Assembly (NCBI RefSeq): GCF_900105115.1
Contig: NZ_FNRV01000001.1
Coordinates: forward strand, 3,643,501-3,707,500
Source of the DNA: Pseudomonas mohnii
Lineage (GTDB): Bacteria > Pseudomonadota > Gammaproteobacteria > Pseudomonadales > Pseudomonadaceae
Direction of reading: 5' to 3'
Length of the DNA stretch: 64,000 bases
Shown: positions 16,898 through 25,938 of the stretch, piece after piece
Numbering within the stretch: the first letter of the stretch is position 1
How the letters are laid out: each line of letters begins with the position of its first letter
Made by a program: the position numbers and the translations under genes
The notes under the pieces: generated by a model
Database searches by the model: none
What the model was told of the DNA's origin: nothing
The model's input: only the letters and a program-made list of their open reading frames with translations

Positions 16898-17410
16898 ATG
16901 ACTAAATCACTCCCCCTCAGCCTGATCGCAGCCCTCGGTGAAAACCGTGTGATCGGCGTCGATAACAGCATGCCCTGGCACTTGCCGGGGGACTTCAAAT
17001 ACTTCAAGGCCACCACCCTGGGCAAGCCGATCATCATGGGTCGCAAGACCTGGGATTCCCTCGGTCGTCCGCTGCCGGGCCGCTTGAACATCGTGGTCAG
17101 CCGTCAGGTCGATCTGGTGCTGGAAGGCGCGGAAGTCTATCCGTCGCTGGAGGCCGCTGTGGTTCGCGCCGAGGAATGGGCGAAGGCACAAGGCGTCGAT
17201 GAGCTGATGCTGATTGGCGGCGCACAGTTGTATGCGCAAGGGCTGGCGCAGGCCGATCGCCTGTACCTGACGCGTGTGGCGTTGAGCCCGGAGGGAGACG
17301 CGTGGTTTCCGGAGTTTGATTTGGGCCAGTGGAAGCTGGTGTCCAATGTGCCGAACCCGGCCGAAGGCGACAAACCGGCGTACAGCTTCGAAGTCTGGGA
17401 AAAAGCCTAA
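16898..17410 (+). CDS. folA: Dihydrofolate reductase
   Basis: FolA reduces dihydrofolate to tetrahydrofolate with NADPH and is the target of trimethoprim. The 170-residue protein has the expected IAALGENRVIGVDNSMPWHL start, catalytic Asp32 in PWHLPGDF, the nucleotide motif GRKTWDSLGRPLPGR and the GGAQLYAQGL segment. It diverges from the DUF2868 gene. It closes the folate cycle opened by ThyA. A REP doublet starts 3 bp after the stop. Confidence 0.96.
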   Translation: MTKSLPLSLIAALGENRVIGVDNSMPWHLPGDFKYFKATTLGKPIIMGRKTWDSLGRPLPGRLNIVVSRQVDLVLEGAEVYPSLEAAVVRAEEWAKAQGVDELMLIGGAQLYAQGLAQADRLYLTRVALSPEGDAWFPEFDLGQWKLVSNVPNPAEGDKPAYSFEVWEKA

Positions 17411-17413
17411 AAG

Positions 17414-17510
17414 CATTGCCAGCAGGCTGGCTCCCACAGTGGGTTTGAGGTGAAACACAGAATGTGTGAACACCCAAAATCCCTGTGGGAGCCAGCCTGC
17501 TGGCAATGAG
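17414..17510. repeat. REP doublet with GCCAGC stems
   Basis: Stems TTGCCAGCAGGCTGGC and GCCAGCCTGCTGGCAA, with CTCCCACAG/CTGTGGGAG flanks. The spacer carries TGTGTGAACACCC and AAATCCC, linking it to the copy at 12141 despite the different stem. It lies immediately after folA, before the convergent cystine transporter. Confidence 0.9.
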
Positions 17511-17532
17511 GCCAAATCAGACGCTAAAGAAT

Positions 17533-18924
17533 TTAAGCGTGCGCCAACGCCGAATGCTCATCCGCATCCAGCAACGCTTTATCCGTCTGTTGCATCACCT
17601 GACTGGTAATCGCCCCGGCCGTGATCGAACCGCTCACGTTCAACGCCGTGCGCCCCATATCAATCAGCGGCTCGACCGAAATCAGCAACGCCACCAGTGA
17701 CACCGGCAAACCCATTGCCGGCAACACGATCAGCGCGGCGAAGGTCGCGCCACCGCCCACCCCGGCCACCCCGGCCGAACTCAGCGTCACAATCGCCACC
17801 AGCGTCGCGATCCACAACGGGTCCAACGGGTTGATGCCCACGGTTGGCGCGACCATCACTGCCAACATCGCCGGGTACAGACCGGCACAGCCGTTCTGGC
17901 CAATGGTCGCACCGAACGAGGCGGCGAAACTGGCGACGGATTGTGGAATGCCCAGGCGGCTGGTCTGCGCTTCGATGCTCAGCGGGATCGTCGCCGCACT
18001 CGAGCGGCTGGTGAAAGCGAACGTCAGCACCGGCCAGATTTTGCGGAAAAAGCGCAGCGGATTGATCCCGGCCGCCGACACCAGCACGCCGTGGACCACA
18101 AACATCAGGCCCAGGCCAATGTAGGACACCACCACGAAACTGCCGAGCTTGATGATGTCCTGCAGGTTGGAGCCGGCGACCACTTTGGTCATCAGCGCCA
18201 ACACGCCGTACGGGGTCAACTTCATGACCAGGCGTACCAGGCGCGTCACCCAGGCTTGCAGGGTGTCGATGGCATTGATCACTTTCTGACCTTTTTCCAC
18301 GTCATCCTTCAGCAGTTGTAGCGCCGCGACACCCAGGAAGGCGGCAAAGATCACCACGCTGATAATCGACGTCGGCTTGGCCCGCGCCAGATCGGCGAAC
18401 GGGTTTTGCGGGATGAACGACAGCAACAGCTGCGGCACATTCAGGTCGGCGACCTTGCCGGCGTAGTCGGTCTGGATGGTTTGCAGGCGGGCCAACTCCT
18501 GGGTGCCGGCGACCAGGCCTTCGGCGGTCAGGCCGAACAGGTTGGTCAGGCCAATGCCGATCAGCGCCGCGATGGCGGTGGTAAACAGCAGCGTGCCGAT
18601 GGTCAGGACGCTGATTTTTCCCAGCGACGAAGCATTGTGCAGACGGGCCACGGCGCTGAGGATCGAGGCGAACACCAGTGGGATCACGATCATTTGCAGC
18701 AACTGCACATAGCCGTTGCCCACCAGATCGAACCAGCCGATCGAGGCTTTGAGCACCGGGTTACCGGCACCGTAGACCGTGTGCAGGGCCACGCCGAATG
18801 CCACGCCCAGCCCTAGTGCGAGCAGGACTTTTTTCGCCAGGCTCCAGTTGGAGCGGCGGGTTTGTGCCAGGCCCAGGAGCAGGGCGAGGAACACCAGCAG
18901 ATTCAGAATCAGTGGCAGATTCAT
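17533..18924 (-). CDS. tcyP: L-cystine/dicarboxylate:cation symporter (DAACS family, TcyP-like)
   Basis: A 463-residue inner-membrane symporter with about eight helices. It has the hairpin and substrate-binding features of the glutamate transporter family: [13 protein letters not shown] in the serine-rich loop, [16 protein letters not shown] in helix 7 and a [18 protein letters not shown] segment near helix 8. The long N-terminus and overall sequence are closer to the cystine branch (YdjN/TcyP) than to glutamate/aspartate GltP. The ATG at 18924 has a GGAG site 5 bp upstream, so it is preferred over one 4 codons earlier. The upstream region has a TTGATAT/ATATCAA inverted repeat, perhaps an operator. 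Confidence 0.8.
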   Translation of the reverse strand: MNLPLILNLLVFLALLLGLAQTRRSNWSLAKKVLLALGLGVAFGVALHTVYGAGNPVLKASIGWFDLVGNGYVQLLQMIVIPLVFASILSAVARLHNASSLGKISVLTIGTLLFTTAIAALIGIGLTNLFGLTAEGLVAGTQELARLQTIQTDYAGKVADLNVPQLLLSFIPQNPFADLARAKPTSIISVVIFAAFLGVAALQLLKDDVEKGQKVINAIDTLQAWVTRLVRLVMKLTPYGVLALMTKVVAGSNLQDIIKLGSFVVVSYIGLGLMFVVHGVLVSAAGINPLRFFRKIWPVLTFAFTSRSSAATIPLSIEAQTSRLGIPQSVASFAASFGATIGQNGCAGLYPAMLAVMVAPTVGINPLDPLWIATLVAIVTLSSAGVAGVGGGATFAALIVLPAMGLPVSLVALLISVEPLIDMGRTALNVSGSITAGAITSQVMQQTDKALLDADEHSALAHA

Positions 18925-18990
18925 TGGAACTCCCATTAGACATGTGCCAACTGCCTTGCGGGGCAGCTGCGAACCGGCAAGCCTAACAGC

Positions 18991-19015
18991 TTGATATCTA
19001 ATGAATTAATATCAA
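18991..19015 (-). promoter_or_regulatory. TTGATAT-N11-ATATCAA inverted repeat before the cystine symporter
   Basis: A perfect 7-bp inverted repeat (18991-18997 and 19009-19015) in an AT-rich patch 67 bp upstream of the symporter start. The T-N11-A geometry is compatible with a LysR-type regulator such as CysB or a cystine regulator, but no such link is shown. Confidence 0.4.
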
Positions 19016-19164
19016 AAACATCTCGTAACTGTCGTTTTTGGAATAAGCGTGTGTCGCTCTCGGAGATGCAACTGGCGCGATAGGTACGTTGGCGGTCGCT
19101 GACAGACGAGGACTGTCACACTTATTTGTTAGCGTCGATGTCTTTCTATCAGGGAGAAATGCCG

Positions 19165-20220
19165 ATGAAGTTCGCACCGAAATTTCTGGCAGCAGCACTT
19201 TGCCTGGGTCTCGCGGGCCAAGTGTTTGCAACGGATCTTAAACACTGGCCTGCCGATCAGGCCAAGGCACTGGACGCAATGATCGCGGCCAACGCCAACA
19301 AGGGTAACTACGCGGTGTTCGACATGGACAACACCAGTTACCGCTACGACCTCGAAGAGTCGTTGCTGCCGTTCATGGAAAACAAGGGCCTGATCACTCG
19401 CGAAACCCTTGATCCCTCCCTGAAACTGATGCCGTTCAAGGACACCGCCGACCACAAGGAAAGCCTGTTCAGCTACTACTATCGCCTCTGCGAAGTCGAC
19501 GACATGGTTTGCTACCCATGGGTTGCCCAGGTGTTCTCGGGCTTCACGCTGCAAGAACTCAAGGGCTATGTCGACGAGATGATGGCCTCCGGCAAACCGG
19601 TGCCGACCACGTATTACGATGGCGACGTGGTCAAGAACCTCGACGTCAACCCGCCGAAAATCTTCACCGGCCAGAAAGAGCTCTACAACAAGTTGATGGA
19701 GAACGGCATCGAGGTCTACGTGATGACCGCCGCCTCCGAAGAACTGGTGCGCATGGTCGCGGCCGACCCGAAGTACGGCTACAACGTCAAACCGCAGAAC
19801 GTGATCGGCGTGACCACGCTGCTCAAGGACCGCAAGACCGGCGAACTGACCACCGCGCGCAAGCAGATCACCGCTGGCAAGTATGACGAGAAAGCCAACC
19901 TCGGCCTCGAACTGACCCCGTACCTGTGGACACCTGCGACCTGGATGGCCGGCAAGCACGCGGCGATCCTGACCTACATCGACGAGTGGAAAAAACCGGT
20001 GCTGGTCGGCGGTGACACCCCGACAAGTGACGGCTACATGCTGTTCCACGGGGTCGACGTGGCCAAGGGCGGTATTCACTTGTGGGTCAACCGCAAGGAT
20101 AAGTACATGACCCAGATCCAGGGCATGATGGCCAAAAACGCTGCGGCCCAGGCCAAGGAAGGGCTGGCGGTAACGGCGGACAAGAACTGGGTGATCGTCA
20201 AACCTGAGGAAATTCAGTAA
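19165..20220 (+). CDS. pchP: Secreted HAD-family phosphatase, phosphorylcholine phosphatase-like
   Basis: A 351-residue protein with a signal peptide (MKFAPKFLAAALCLGLAGQVFA). The HAD motif I is DMDNT in YAVFDMDNTSYRYDLEESLLPF, the form seen in the Pseudomonas phosphorylcholine phosphatase PchP; motif II is in VYVMTAASEELVRMV and the acidic motif in VGGDTPTSDG. PchP works in the periplasm, releasing choline and phosphate from phosphorylcholine made by phospholipase C. The ATG at 19165 lies 8 bp after AGGGAG and is preferred over one at 19159, only 2 bp from it. Another phosphomonoester substrate is possible. Confidence 0.75.
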   Translation: MKFAPKFLAAALCLGLAGQVFATDLKHWPADQAKALDAMIAANANKGNYAVFDMDNTSYRYDLEESLLPFMENKGLITRETLDPSLKLMPFKDTADHKESLFSYYYRLCEVDDMVCYPWVAQVFSGFTLQELKGYVDEMMASGKPVPTTYYDGDVVKNLDVNPPKIFTGQKELYNKLMENGIEVYVMTAASEELVRMVAADPKYGYNVKPQNVIGVTTLLKDRKTGELTTARKQITAGKYDEKANLGLELTPYLWTPATWMAGKHAAILTYIDEWKKPVLVGGDTPTSDGYMLFHGVDVAKGGIHLWVNRKDKYMTQIQGMMAKNAAAQAKEGLAVTADKNWVIVKPEEIQ

Positions 20221-20232
20221 GGATTTGCTTCA

Positions 20233-20333
20233 CTGTAGGAGCGAGCCTGCTCGCGATGGTCGTCAACGATAACGCTGGAAGCCTGATACCCCGCGGTGCT
20301 CTCAGGTTTTTCGCGAGCAGGCTCGCTCCTAAG
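20233..20333. repeat. REP doublet (REPIN), long-spacer family
   Basis: Outer flanks CTGTAGGAGCGAG and CTCGCTCCTAAG; the spacer holds GTCGTCAACGATAACG and AGCCTGATACC, as in the copy at 4184. It starts 12 bp after the PchP-like stop. Confidence 0.9.
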
Positions 20334-20350
20334 TTGACCGGATGTTGTCC

Positions 20351-20386
20351 AAAAAAATACCCCGCACTTGGCGGGGTATTTTTTTG
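20351..20386. terminator. Bidirectional intrinsic terminator between pchP-like gene and ilvD
   Basis: AAAATACCCCGC (ending 20365), loop ACTTG, and GCGGGGTATTTT (from 20371), with A-run and T-run at either side. The symmetric 15-bp stem and flanking tracts suit termination in both directions, serving the plus-strand phosphatase gene and the minus-strand ilvD, whose stop is at 20402. Confidence 0.93.
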
Positions 20387-20401
20387 TTCGACGGTTAAGC
20401 C

Positions 20402-22243
20402 TTACAGCCCGTCGAGCATTGCCTTGTTACGTACTGCGCCCTTGTCGGCACTGGTCGCCAGCAGGGCATAGGCCTTCAGGGCGGTGGTCACTTTACGTGG
20501 ACGCACTTCCACCGGCTTCCAGCCTTTCTTGTCCTGCTCGACCCGGCGCGCGGCCAGTTCTTCGTCGCTGACCAACAGGTTGATCGAGCGGTTCGGAATG
20601 TCGATCAGCACTTTGTCGCCGTCCTGCACCAGGCCGATGGCGCCACCGGCAGCCGCTTCAGGCGAAGCGTGGCCGATGGACAGGCCCGAGGTGCCACCGG
20701 AGAAACGGCCGTCGGTGAGCAGGGCGCAGGCTTTGCCCAGGCCTTTGGATTTCAGGTAGGACGTCGGGTACAGCATTTCCTGCATGCCCGGGCCGCCTTT
20801 CGGGCCTTCGTAGCGAATGATGACGATGTCGCCTTCCTTCACTTCGTCGGCGAGGATGCCGCGTACGGCGCTGTCCTGGCTTTCGAAGATCTTCGCATTG
20901 CCTTCGAAGACGTGGATCGACTCGTCGACGCCCGCGGTTTTCACCACGCAGCCATCAAGCGCGATGTTGCCGTACAGCACGGCCAGGCCGCCCTCTTTCG
21001 AGTAGGCGTGCTCGACACTGCGGATGCAGCCGTTTTCACGGTCGTCGTCCAGGGTTTCCCAGCGGGTCGACTGGCTGAACGCGGTCTGGGTCGGGATGCC
21101 TGCCGGGCCGGCCTTGAAGAAGTGGTGCACGGCTTCGTCGGTGGTCTGGGTGATGTCCCACTTGGCGATGGCTTCTTCCATGCTGCGGCTGTGCACGGTC
21201 GGCAGGTCGGTGTGCAGCAGGCCGCCACGAGCCAGCGAGCCGAGGATGCTGAAGATCCCGCCGGCACGGTGCACGTCTTCCATGTGGTACTTCTGGATGT
21301 TCGGTGCGACCTTGCACAGTTGCGGCACGTGACGGGACAGACGGTCGATGTCGCGCAGGTCGAAATCGATCTCGGCTTCCTGGGCAGCGGCCAGCAAGTG
21401 CAGGATGGTGTTGGTGGAACCGCCCATGGCGATGTCCAGGGTCATGGCGTTTTCGAACGCCTTGAAGTTGGCGATGTTGCGCGGCAATACCGACTCGTCG
21501 TTCTCGCCGTAGTAACGCTTGCACAGCTCGACGATGGTGCGGCCGGCCTGCAGGAACAACTGTTCGCGGTCACTGTGGGTGGCCAGGGTCGAACCGTTGC
21601 CCGGCAGTGCCAGGCCCAGTGCTTCGACCAGGCAGTTCATCGAGTTGGCGGTGAACATGCCGGAGCACGAACCGCAGGTCGGGCAGGCGCTGCGCTCGTA
21701 CTCGGCGACTTTCTCGTCAGAAGCGCTGGAGTCGGCGGCGATCACCATGGCGTCGACCAGGTCGAGGCCGTGGGAGGCGAGTTTGGTCTTGCCGGCTTCC
21801 ATCGGGCCGCCGGAAACGAAGATCACCGGGATGTTCAGGCGCAGGGACGCCATCAGCATGCCAGGGGTGATCTTGTCGCAGTTGGAGATGCAGACAATCG
21901 CGTCGGCGCAGTGGGCGTTGACCATGTACTCGACGGAGTCGGCGATGATCTCGCGGCTCGGCAGCGAATACAGCATGCCGTCGTGGCCCATGGCGATACC
22001 GTCATCGACGGCGATGGTGTTGAATTCTTTCGCCACACCGCCAGCGCGTTCGATTTCGCGGGCGACCAGTTGGCCCAGGTCCTTGAGGTGCACGTGGCCC
22101 GGTACGAACTGGGTGAAGGAGTTGGCGATGGCGATGATCGGCTTTTTGAAGTCGTCATCTTTCATCCCTGTTGCGCGCCACAGTGCGCGGGCGCCGGCCA
22201 TGTTGCGGCCGTGGGTGGATGTTTTCGAGCGATAATCAGGCAT
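20402..22243 (-). CDS. ilvD: Dihydroxy-acid dehydratase
   Basis: IlvD dehydrates 2,3-dihydroxy-isovalerate and -methylvalerate in valine, isoleucine and leucine synthesis, using an Fe-S cluster. The 613-residue length fits the 4Fe-4S form. Cluster ligands are seen in [11 protein letters not shown] and in [19 protein letters not shown]; the RFSGGTSG segment lies near the C-terminus. It starts [30 protein letters not shown], as in the E. coli enzyme. It has its own terminator downstream and 258 bp of non-coding leader upstream, in which I could not identify a promoter or attenuator with confidence. Confidence 0.97.
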   Translation of the reverse strand: MPDYRSKTSTHGRNMAGARALWRATGMKDDDFKKPIIAIANSFTQFVPGHVHLKDLGQLVAREIERAGGVAKEFNTIAVDDGIAMGHDGMLYSLPSREIIADSVEYMVNAHCADAIVCISNCDKITPGMLMASLRLNIPVIFVSGGPMEAGKTKLASHGLDLVDAMVIAADSSASDEKVAEYERSACPTCGSCSGMFTANSMNCLVEALGLALPGNGSTLATHSDREQLFLQAGRTIVELCKRYYGENDESVLPRNIANFKAFENAMTLDIAMGGSTNTILHLLAAAQEAEIDFDLRDIDRLSRHVPQLCKVAPNIQKYHMEDVHRAGGIFSILGSLARGGLLHTDLPTVHSRSMEEAIAKWDITQTTDEAVHHFFKAGPAGIPTQTAFSQSTRWETLDDDRENGCIRSVEHAYSKEGGLAVLYGNIALDGCVVKTAGVDESIHVFEGNAKIFESQDSAVRGILADEVKEGDIVIIRYEGPKGGPGMQEMLYPTSYLKSKGLGKACALLTDGRFSGGTSGLSIGHASPEAAAGGAIGLVQDGDKVLIDIPNRSINLLVSDEELAARRVEQDKKGWKPVEVRPRKVTTALKAYALLATSADKGAVRNKAMLDGL

Positions 22244-22502
22244 GAAGCACTCCGGGCGGCTAAATCAGGTATCAAAAGGGAAGTGAGCTTCTATTGACGT
22301 CTGGAACACTCAGAAATGGCCGTGTGTCCGGAAGTTGCCGAAAACTTTGCGGGATCGCCGCGCGCTTCAGCTTGAGCTCATAAACCCGCCGGGGGATGAC
22401 TGGCGATGAATGTCGCGATTCTACACGGCTGGCGTCAGGAGGGAATGCCGGGAAGCGTCGATCCGGTATCGGTGGCGCGTACGGGATGACGACCGGCAGG
22501 TG

Positions 22503-23705
22503 TCATACACCGTCCAGCGCCCTTTGATTCTCGTGGTCGATCAACGCATTCAGACCCAGACCTGCAAGACTCAATGTCAGAAAACCAATGGCCAGTGTCG
22601 TGGTCAGGTCCCCGGACACGAGATTGATCACCACGCTGGTGACGCCGCCGCCCATGAAGATCAGCACGGCACCGACCGAAGTCGAGGTTCCGGCGTATTG
22701 CGGGTGGATACTCATCGCCTTGTTATTGACGACTGGCCTGGTGATGGTGGTCCCGATCGTGCAGATCAGCATGGATACCAGCACGGCAGCGGCAGACAGG
22801 CCGAAGTGGCGAATCAGCCACAGCATCAGCACACCCGAAACCGCGATCAGCCCCAAGCCAACAACGATCTGCGTATGCCCTCGCAGGCGTTCTTGCAAGG
22901 CGTTGGCGACTGCGCCGCCGCTCGCGTACGCAACGCCGTACAGCATTAGCGTCCAGGCGTATTCATAGGGTGAGAGGGCCAGGTGTTCCATGAAAATAAT
23001 GGGTGACGTCACGATGAACGAAAAATGGCAGGCGAAGGCCAGGGCCGAAATCAGCCAGTAAGCCATGAAGCGTGCATTCGAACAGACATGCCAATAGGCA
23101 CTGAAAAATCCCCCTCGCGATGCGGTGCGCATGGCTGAAGACTCCTTGAGCAGCCAGCAGGCGCTTGACCCGACTGAAACGGCCAGTGCGACAAATACAT
23201 AAAAGCTGCCTTGCCAGCCAAGCTGCAATTGCAACCAGGTCCCCAGCAACGGCGAAATCGAAATGAATACGCCACTGGCGGTCACCATCCAGATCCTCAG
23301 TCGCTGCCTTTCCTGGCCTTCGAACAAATCCTGCACCAGCGCCTGTGACAGCGAGAAGGCCCCGCAGCCGATTGCCTGGACCACACGAAAACCCAGGAAC
23401 CAACAGTATTCGCTGGAAACTGCGCATCCCACCGCACCAATGGCCGCGATGGCGATACCGCCCAACAACAGCTTCTTGCGGCCCCACATGTCGGACAGGG
23501 GACCAACCAGCATTACGGAGAACGCCAGACTGACGGCGAACAGGCTGACAGACAGGGCAGCTTCGGAAGGCGAAATCCGGAAGCAGGCCGACAGGTCTGG
23601 AAAGGAGGGGAGAACCACGTCTAACGGGAATACGCCCAGCAGGGTCATGCTCATCAGCAGCAGGACGATTAACGGCTTTTCGTTGGCGTCATTGGCGTGC
23701 GGCAT
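22503..23705 (-). CDS. MFS efflux transporter, Bcr/CflA-like
   Basis: A 400-residue protein with about 12 membrane helices. It shows the MFS motif A region GPLSDMWGRKKLL between helices 2 and 3 and an RVVQAIGCGAFSLSQALVQD segment of the drug:H+ antiporter-1 type. The Bcr/CflA group exports drugs such as bicyclomycin and sulfonamides, or small peptides and siderophores. No biosynthetic genes lie nearby to indicate a substrate. The base composition looks less GC-rich than the neighbours, and with the adjacent RAYT it makes an accessory pocket between ilvD and rlmI. Only the transporter class is certain. Confidence 0.78.
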   Translation of the reverse strand: MPHANDANEKPLIVLLLMSMTLLGVFPLDVVLPSFPDLSACFRISPSEAALSVSLFAVSLAFSVMLVGPLSDMWGRKKLLLGGIAIAAIGAVGCAVSSEYCWFLGFRVVQAIGCGAFSLSQALVQDLFEGQERQRLRIWMVTASGVFISISPLLGTWLQLQLGWQGSFYVFVALAVSVGSSACWLLKESSAMRTASRGGFFSAYWHVCSNARFMAYWLISALAFACHFSFIVTSPIIFMEHLALSPYEYAWTLMLYGVAYASGGAVANALQERLRGHTQIVVGLGLIAVSGVLMLWLIRHFGLSAAAVLVSMLICTIGTTITRPVVNNKAMSIHPQYAGTSTSVGAVLIFMGGGVTSVVINLVSGDLTTTLAIGFLTLSLAGLGLNALIDHENQRALDGV

Positions 23706-23799
23706 ACATCAACGCGCTCGTTCCGTGAGGGGTGAGCGAGAATTGATTTGATGAAGACGCAAGTCAATGCGACAGGGTGTGGGCCCTTTCTGAGTTTGT

Positions 23800-23906
23800 T
23801 GTAGGAGCGAGCCTGCTCGCGATGAACGTCAACGATAACGCGGTGTGTCTGGCTATCCGCGGTGTCTTTGCGTTTTTCGCGAGCAGGCTCGCTCCTACAG
23901 GGGGGG
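23800..23906. repeat. REP doublet (REPIN) at the 3' side of the RAYT gene
   Basis: The 100 bases 23801-23900 match 24461-24560 at 97 positions, in the same orientation, 660 bp apart, with the RAYT gene between them. Stems GCGAGCCTGCTCGC and GCGAGCAGGCTCGC; spacer GAACGTCAACGATAACGCGG followed by a GTGTGTCTGG stretch. It ends about 3 bp from the RAYT stop codon. Confidence 0.95.
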
Positions 23907-23908
23907 TA

Positions 23909-24367
23909 TTAGAGCCAGATGGCGTCCCAGAGTGGATAGTTACCGACATGGTCGACTAGCCCTGCACGAAGCGGGTTGGCGATGATGTATCGAGCCATGG
24001 CTTTCAGATCTTCCTCTCGACGCAGGGCTCGGTCGAAGTAGCCCTTTTGCCATACAGGAGCATATAGATCTCGTTTCTGATTGATGAGGCGTGTGCAGCG
24101 AGATTTGGTGGCCTGCACCAGTTTCGGCAAGTCACCGTTGTGCAATTCAATCAACCAGTGGAAGTGATCAGGCATGACTACCCAGGCTATAGATGTGGCA
24201 TGGCCGGCTTCCTGAGCCCTTCTGAACTCGTGCACCAACAATCGGCCCGTGCGCCAATCCTGGAAGAAAGGTTGTCGTTCATGGGTGACAGCGGTCAGGT
24301 GATAGAGGCGACCGGATTGCGAGTGTCGACCTGTGCGTAATCGATGGGCTTTTGGCGTGTTGGACAT
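23909..24367 (-). CDS. REP-associated tyrosine transposase (RAYT, Y1 HUH family)
   Basis: A 152-residue IS200-like single-domain nuclease. The HUH metal motif is His68-Phe-His70 in VVMPDHFHWLIE; the segments WQKGYFDRALRREEDL and ARYIIANPLRAGLV are typical of RAYTs. The likely nucleophile is Tyr127 in ARYIIANP (Tyr110 is the alternative). RAYTs cut single-stranded REP DNA and are thought to spread or maintain REP doublets; they are single-copy, chromosomal and not known to move themselves. Here the gene lies between two nearly identical REPINs. The ATG at 24367 is chosen because it starts the conserved region. The gene appears intact. Confidence 0.93.
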   Translation of the reverse strand: MSNTPKAHRLRTGRHSQSGRLYHLTAVTHERQPFFQDWRTGRLLVHEFRRAQEAGHATSIAWVVMPDHFHWLIELHNGDLPKLVQATKSRCTRLINQKRDLYAPVWQKGYFDRALRREEDLKAMARYIIANPLRAGLVDHVGNYPLWDAIWL

Positions 24368-24459
24368 TCCGTTGTCCTCTTCAATGGTGGGAAGAGAAAA
24401 CGGTAGGCGTGGGGCGGGTGGTTGTCGTATCGACAGTGGATCAGGATATGTCCTGCACC

Positions 24460-24565
24460 TGTAGGAGCGAGCCTGCTCGCGATGAACGTCAACGATAACG
24501 CGGTGTGTCTGGTTGTCCGCGGTGTCTTTGCGTTTTTCGCGAGCAGGCTCGCTCCTGCAGGGGGG
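24460..24565. repeat. REP doublet (REPIN) at the 5' side of the RAYT gene
   Basis: Near-identical direct copy of the element at 23800 (three differences in 100 bases: two in the spacer and TACAG to TGCAG at the outer flank). Sequences outside the two elements are unrelated, so the duplicated unit ends at the REPIN borders. It abuts the stop codon of the rlmI-like gene at 24568. Confidence 0.95.
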
Positions 24566-24567
24566 TG

Positions 24568-25764
24568 TTAGCTGTTTGGCAGCAGGCGGCAGGTGATGCT
24601 CTTGATGTAACGGGTTTCGGCAATGGCCGGGTGTACCGGGTGATCCGGGCCCTGGCCGCCGCGCTCGAGCATCTGGATGTTGCGATCCAGGTGACGGGCG
24701 CTGGTCAGCAGGATGTTCTGCAGGTCATCTTCAGGCAAATGCATCGAGCACGAAGCGCTGACTAGGATGCCGTCCTTGCTGAGCAGGCGCATGGCTTGCT
24801 CGTTCAGGCGACGGTAGGCGCCTTCGCCGTTCTTCATGTCCTTCTTGCGTTTGATGAACGCCGGCGGGTCGGCCACGATCACGTCGAAACGTTCTTCGCT
24901 GGCTTTCAGCTCTTTCAGGGCTTCGAAGACGTCGCCTTCGATACAGGTCATTTTGTCGGCGAAACCGTTCAGCGCGGCGTTGCGCTCGACGCCGTCGAGG
25001 GCGAAGGCCGACGCATCGACGCAGAACACTTCACTGGCGCCGAAGGCAGCAGCCTGTACGCCCCAGCCGCCGATGTAGCTGTAGAGGTCCAGTACGCGCT
25101 TGCCCTTGGCGTACGGCGCCAGGCGTGCGCGGTTCATGCGGTGGTCGTAGAACCAGCCGGTTTTCTGGCCCTGGATGACGGGCGCTTCGAATTTCACGCC
25201 GTTCTCTTCCAGTGCAACCCACTCCGGCACCAGGCCGAAGACGGTTTCTACATAGCGATTGAGGCCTTCGGCATCACGGGCAGCGGAGTCGTTCTTGAAC
25301 AGAATGCCGCTTGGCTTGAGCACTTGGGTCAGCGCTGCGATCACGTCATCTTTATGGGCTTCCATGGTCGCCGAGGCGATCTGCACGACCAGGATGTCGC
25401 CGAAACGATCGACCACCAGACCTGGCAGCAGGTCGGAGTCGCCGTAGACCAGGCGATAGAAAGGTTTGTCGAACAGGCGATCGCGCAGCGACAGGGCGAC
25501 GTTCAGGCGATGCACCAGCAGCGACTTGTCCAGCGGCAGCTTGATGTCGCGCGACAGCAGGCGGGCGCAGATCAGGTTGTTCGGGCTCATGGCCACGATA
25601 CCCAGGGGCTTGCCACCTGCGGCTTCGAGGATCGCCTGGTCGCCGGCCTTGAAACCGTGCAAAGGGGTCGCCGCTACATCGATTTCGTTGCTATAGACCC
25701 ACAAATGACCGTTGCGCAGACGACGGTCGGCGTTGGCTTTGAGGCGCAGGCTAGGCAGGGACAT
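24568..25764 (-). CDS. rlmI: 23S rRNA m5C methyltransferase, RlmI-like (PUA domain + SAM methyltransferase)
   Basis: A 398-residue protein: an N-terminal PUA domain (LRLKANADRRLRNGHLWVYSNEID and following, to about residue 75), then a SAM-dependent methyltransferase domain with RVLDLYSYIGGWGVQAAAFGASEV as motif I and VIVADPPAF as motif IV; a Cys lies in LVSASCSMHL. RlmI methylates C1962 of 23S rRNA in E. coli. Family members differ in target, so the exact position is inferred. It is monocistronic on the minus strand and diverges from the HDOD gene. Confidence 0.85.
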   Translation of the reverse strand: MSLPSLRLKANADRRLRNGHLWVYSNEIDVAATPLHGFKAGDQAILEAAGGKPLGIVAMSPNNLICARLLSRDIKLPLDKSLLVHRLNVALSLRDRLFDKPFYRLVYGDSDLLPGLVVDRFGDILVVQIASATMEAHKDDVIAALTQVLKPSGILFKNDSAARDAEGLNRYVETVFGLVPEWVALEENGVKFEAPVIQGQKTGWFYDHRMNRARLAPYAKGKRVLDLYSYIGGWGVQAAAFGASEVFCVDASAFALDGVERNAALNGFADKMTCIEGDVFEALKELKASEERFDVIVADPPAFIKRKKDMKNGEGAYRRLNEQAMRLLSKDGILVSASCSMHLPEDDLQNILLTSARHLDRNIQMLERGGQGPDHPVHPAIAETRYIKSITCRLLPNS

Positions 25765-25938
25765 GACGTCGCTCCAGAAAAAAGAGCGGGAGTATAGCGT
25801 GTTGAGACGTATGCAGGGTCAGCGGTAGACATGCGGTGAGGGGGCTGTCCGCTCGCGATAAAGCCCTGTCTCTCGATTTGTCATGTCGAATCCCGCTTTT
25901 AGACGCTAGAATCTGCGCCTGACCCAGAGTGTGTACTT

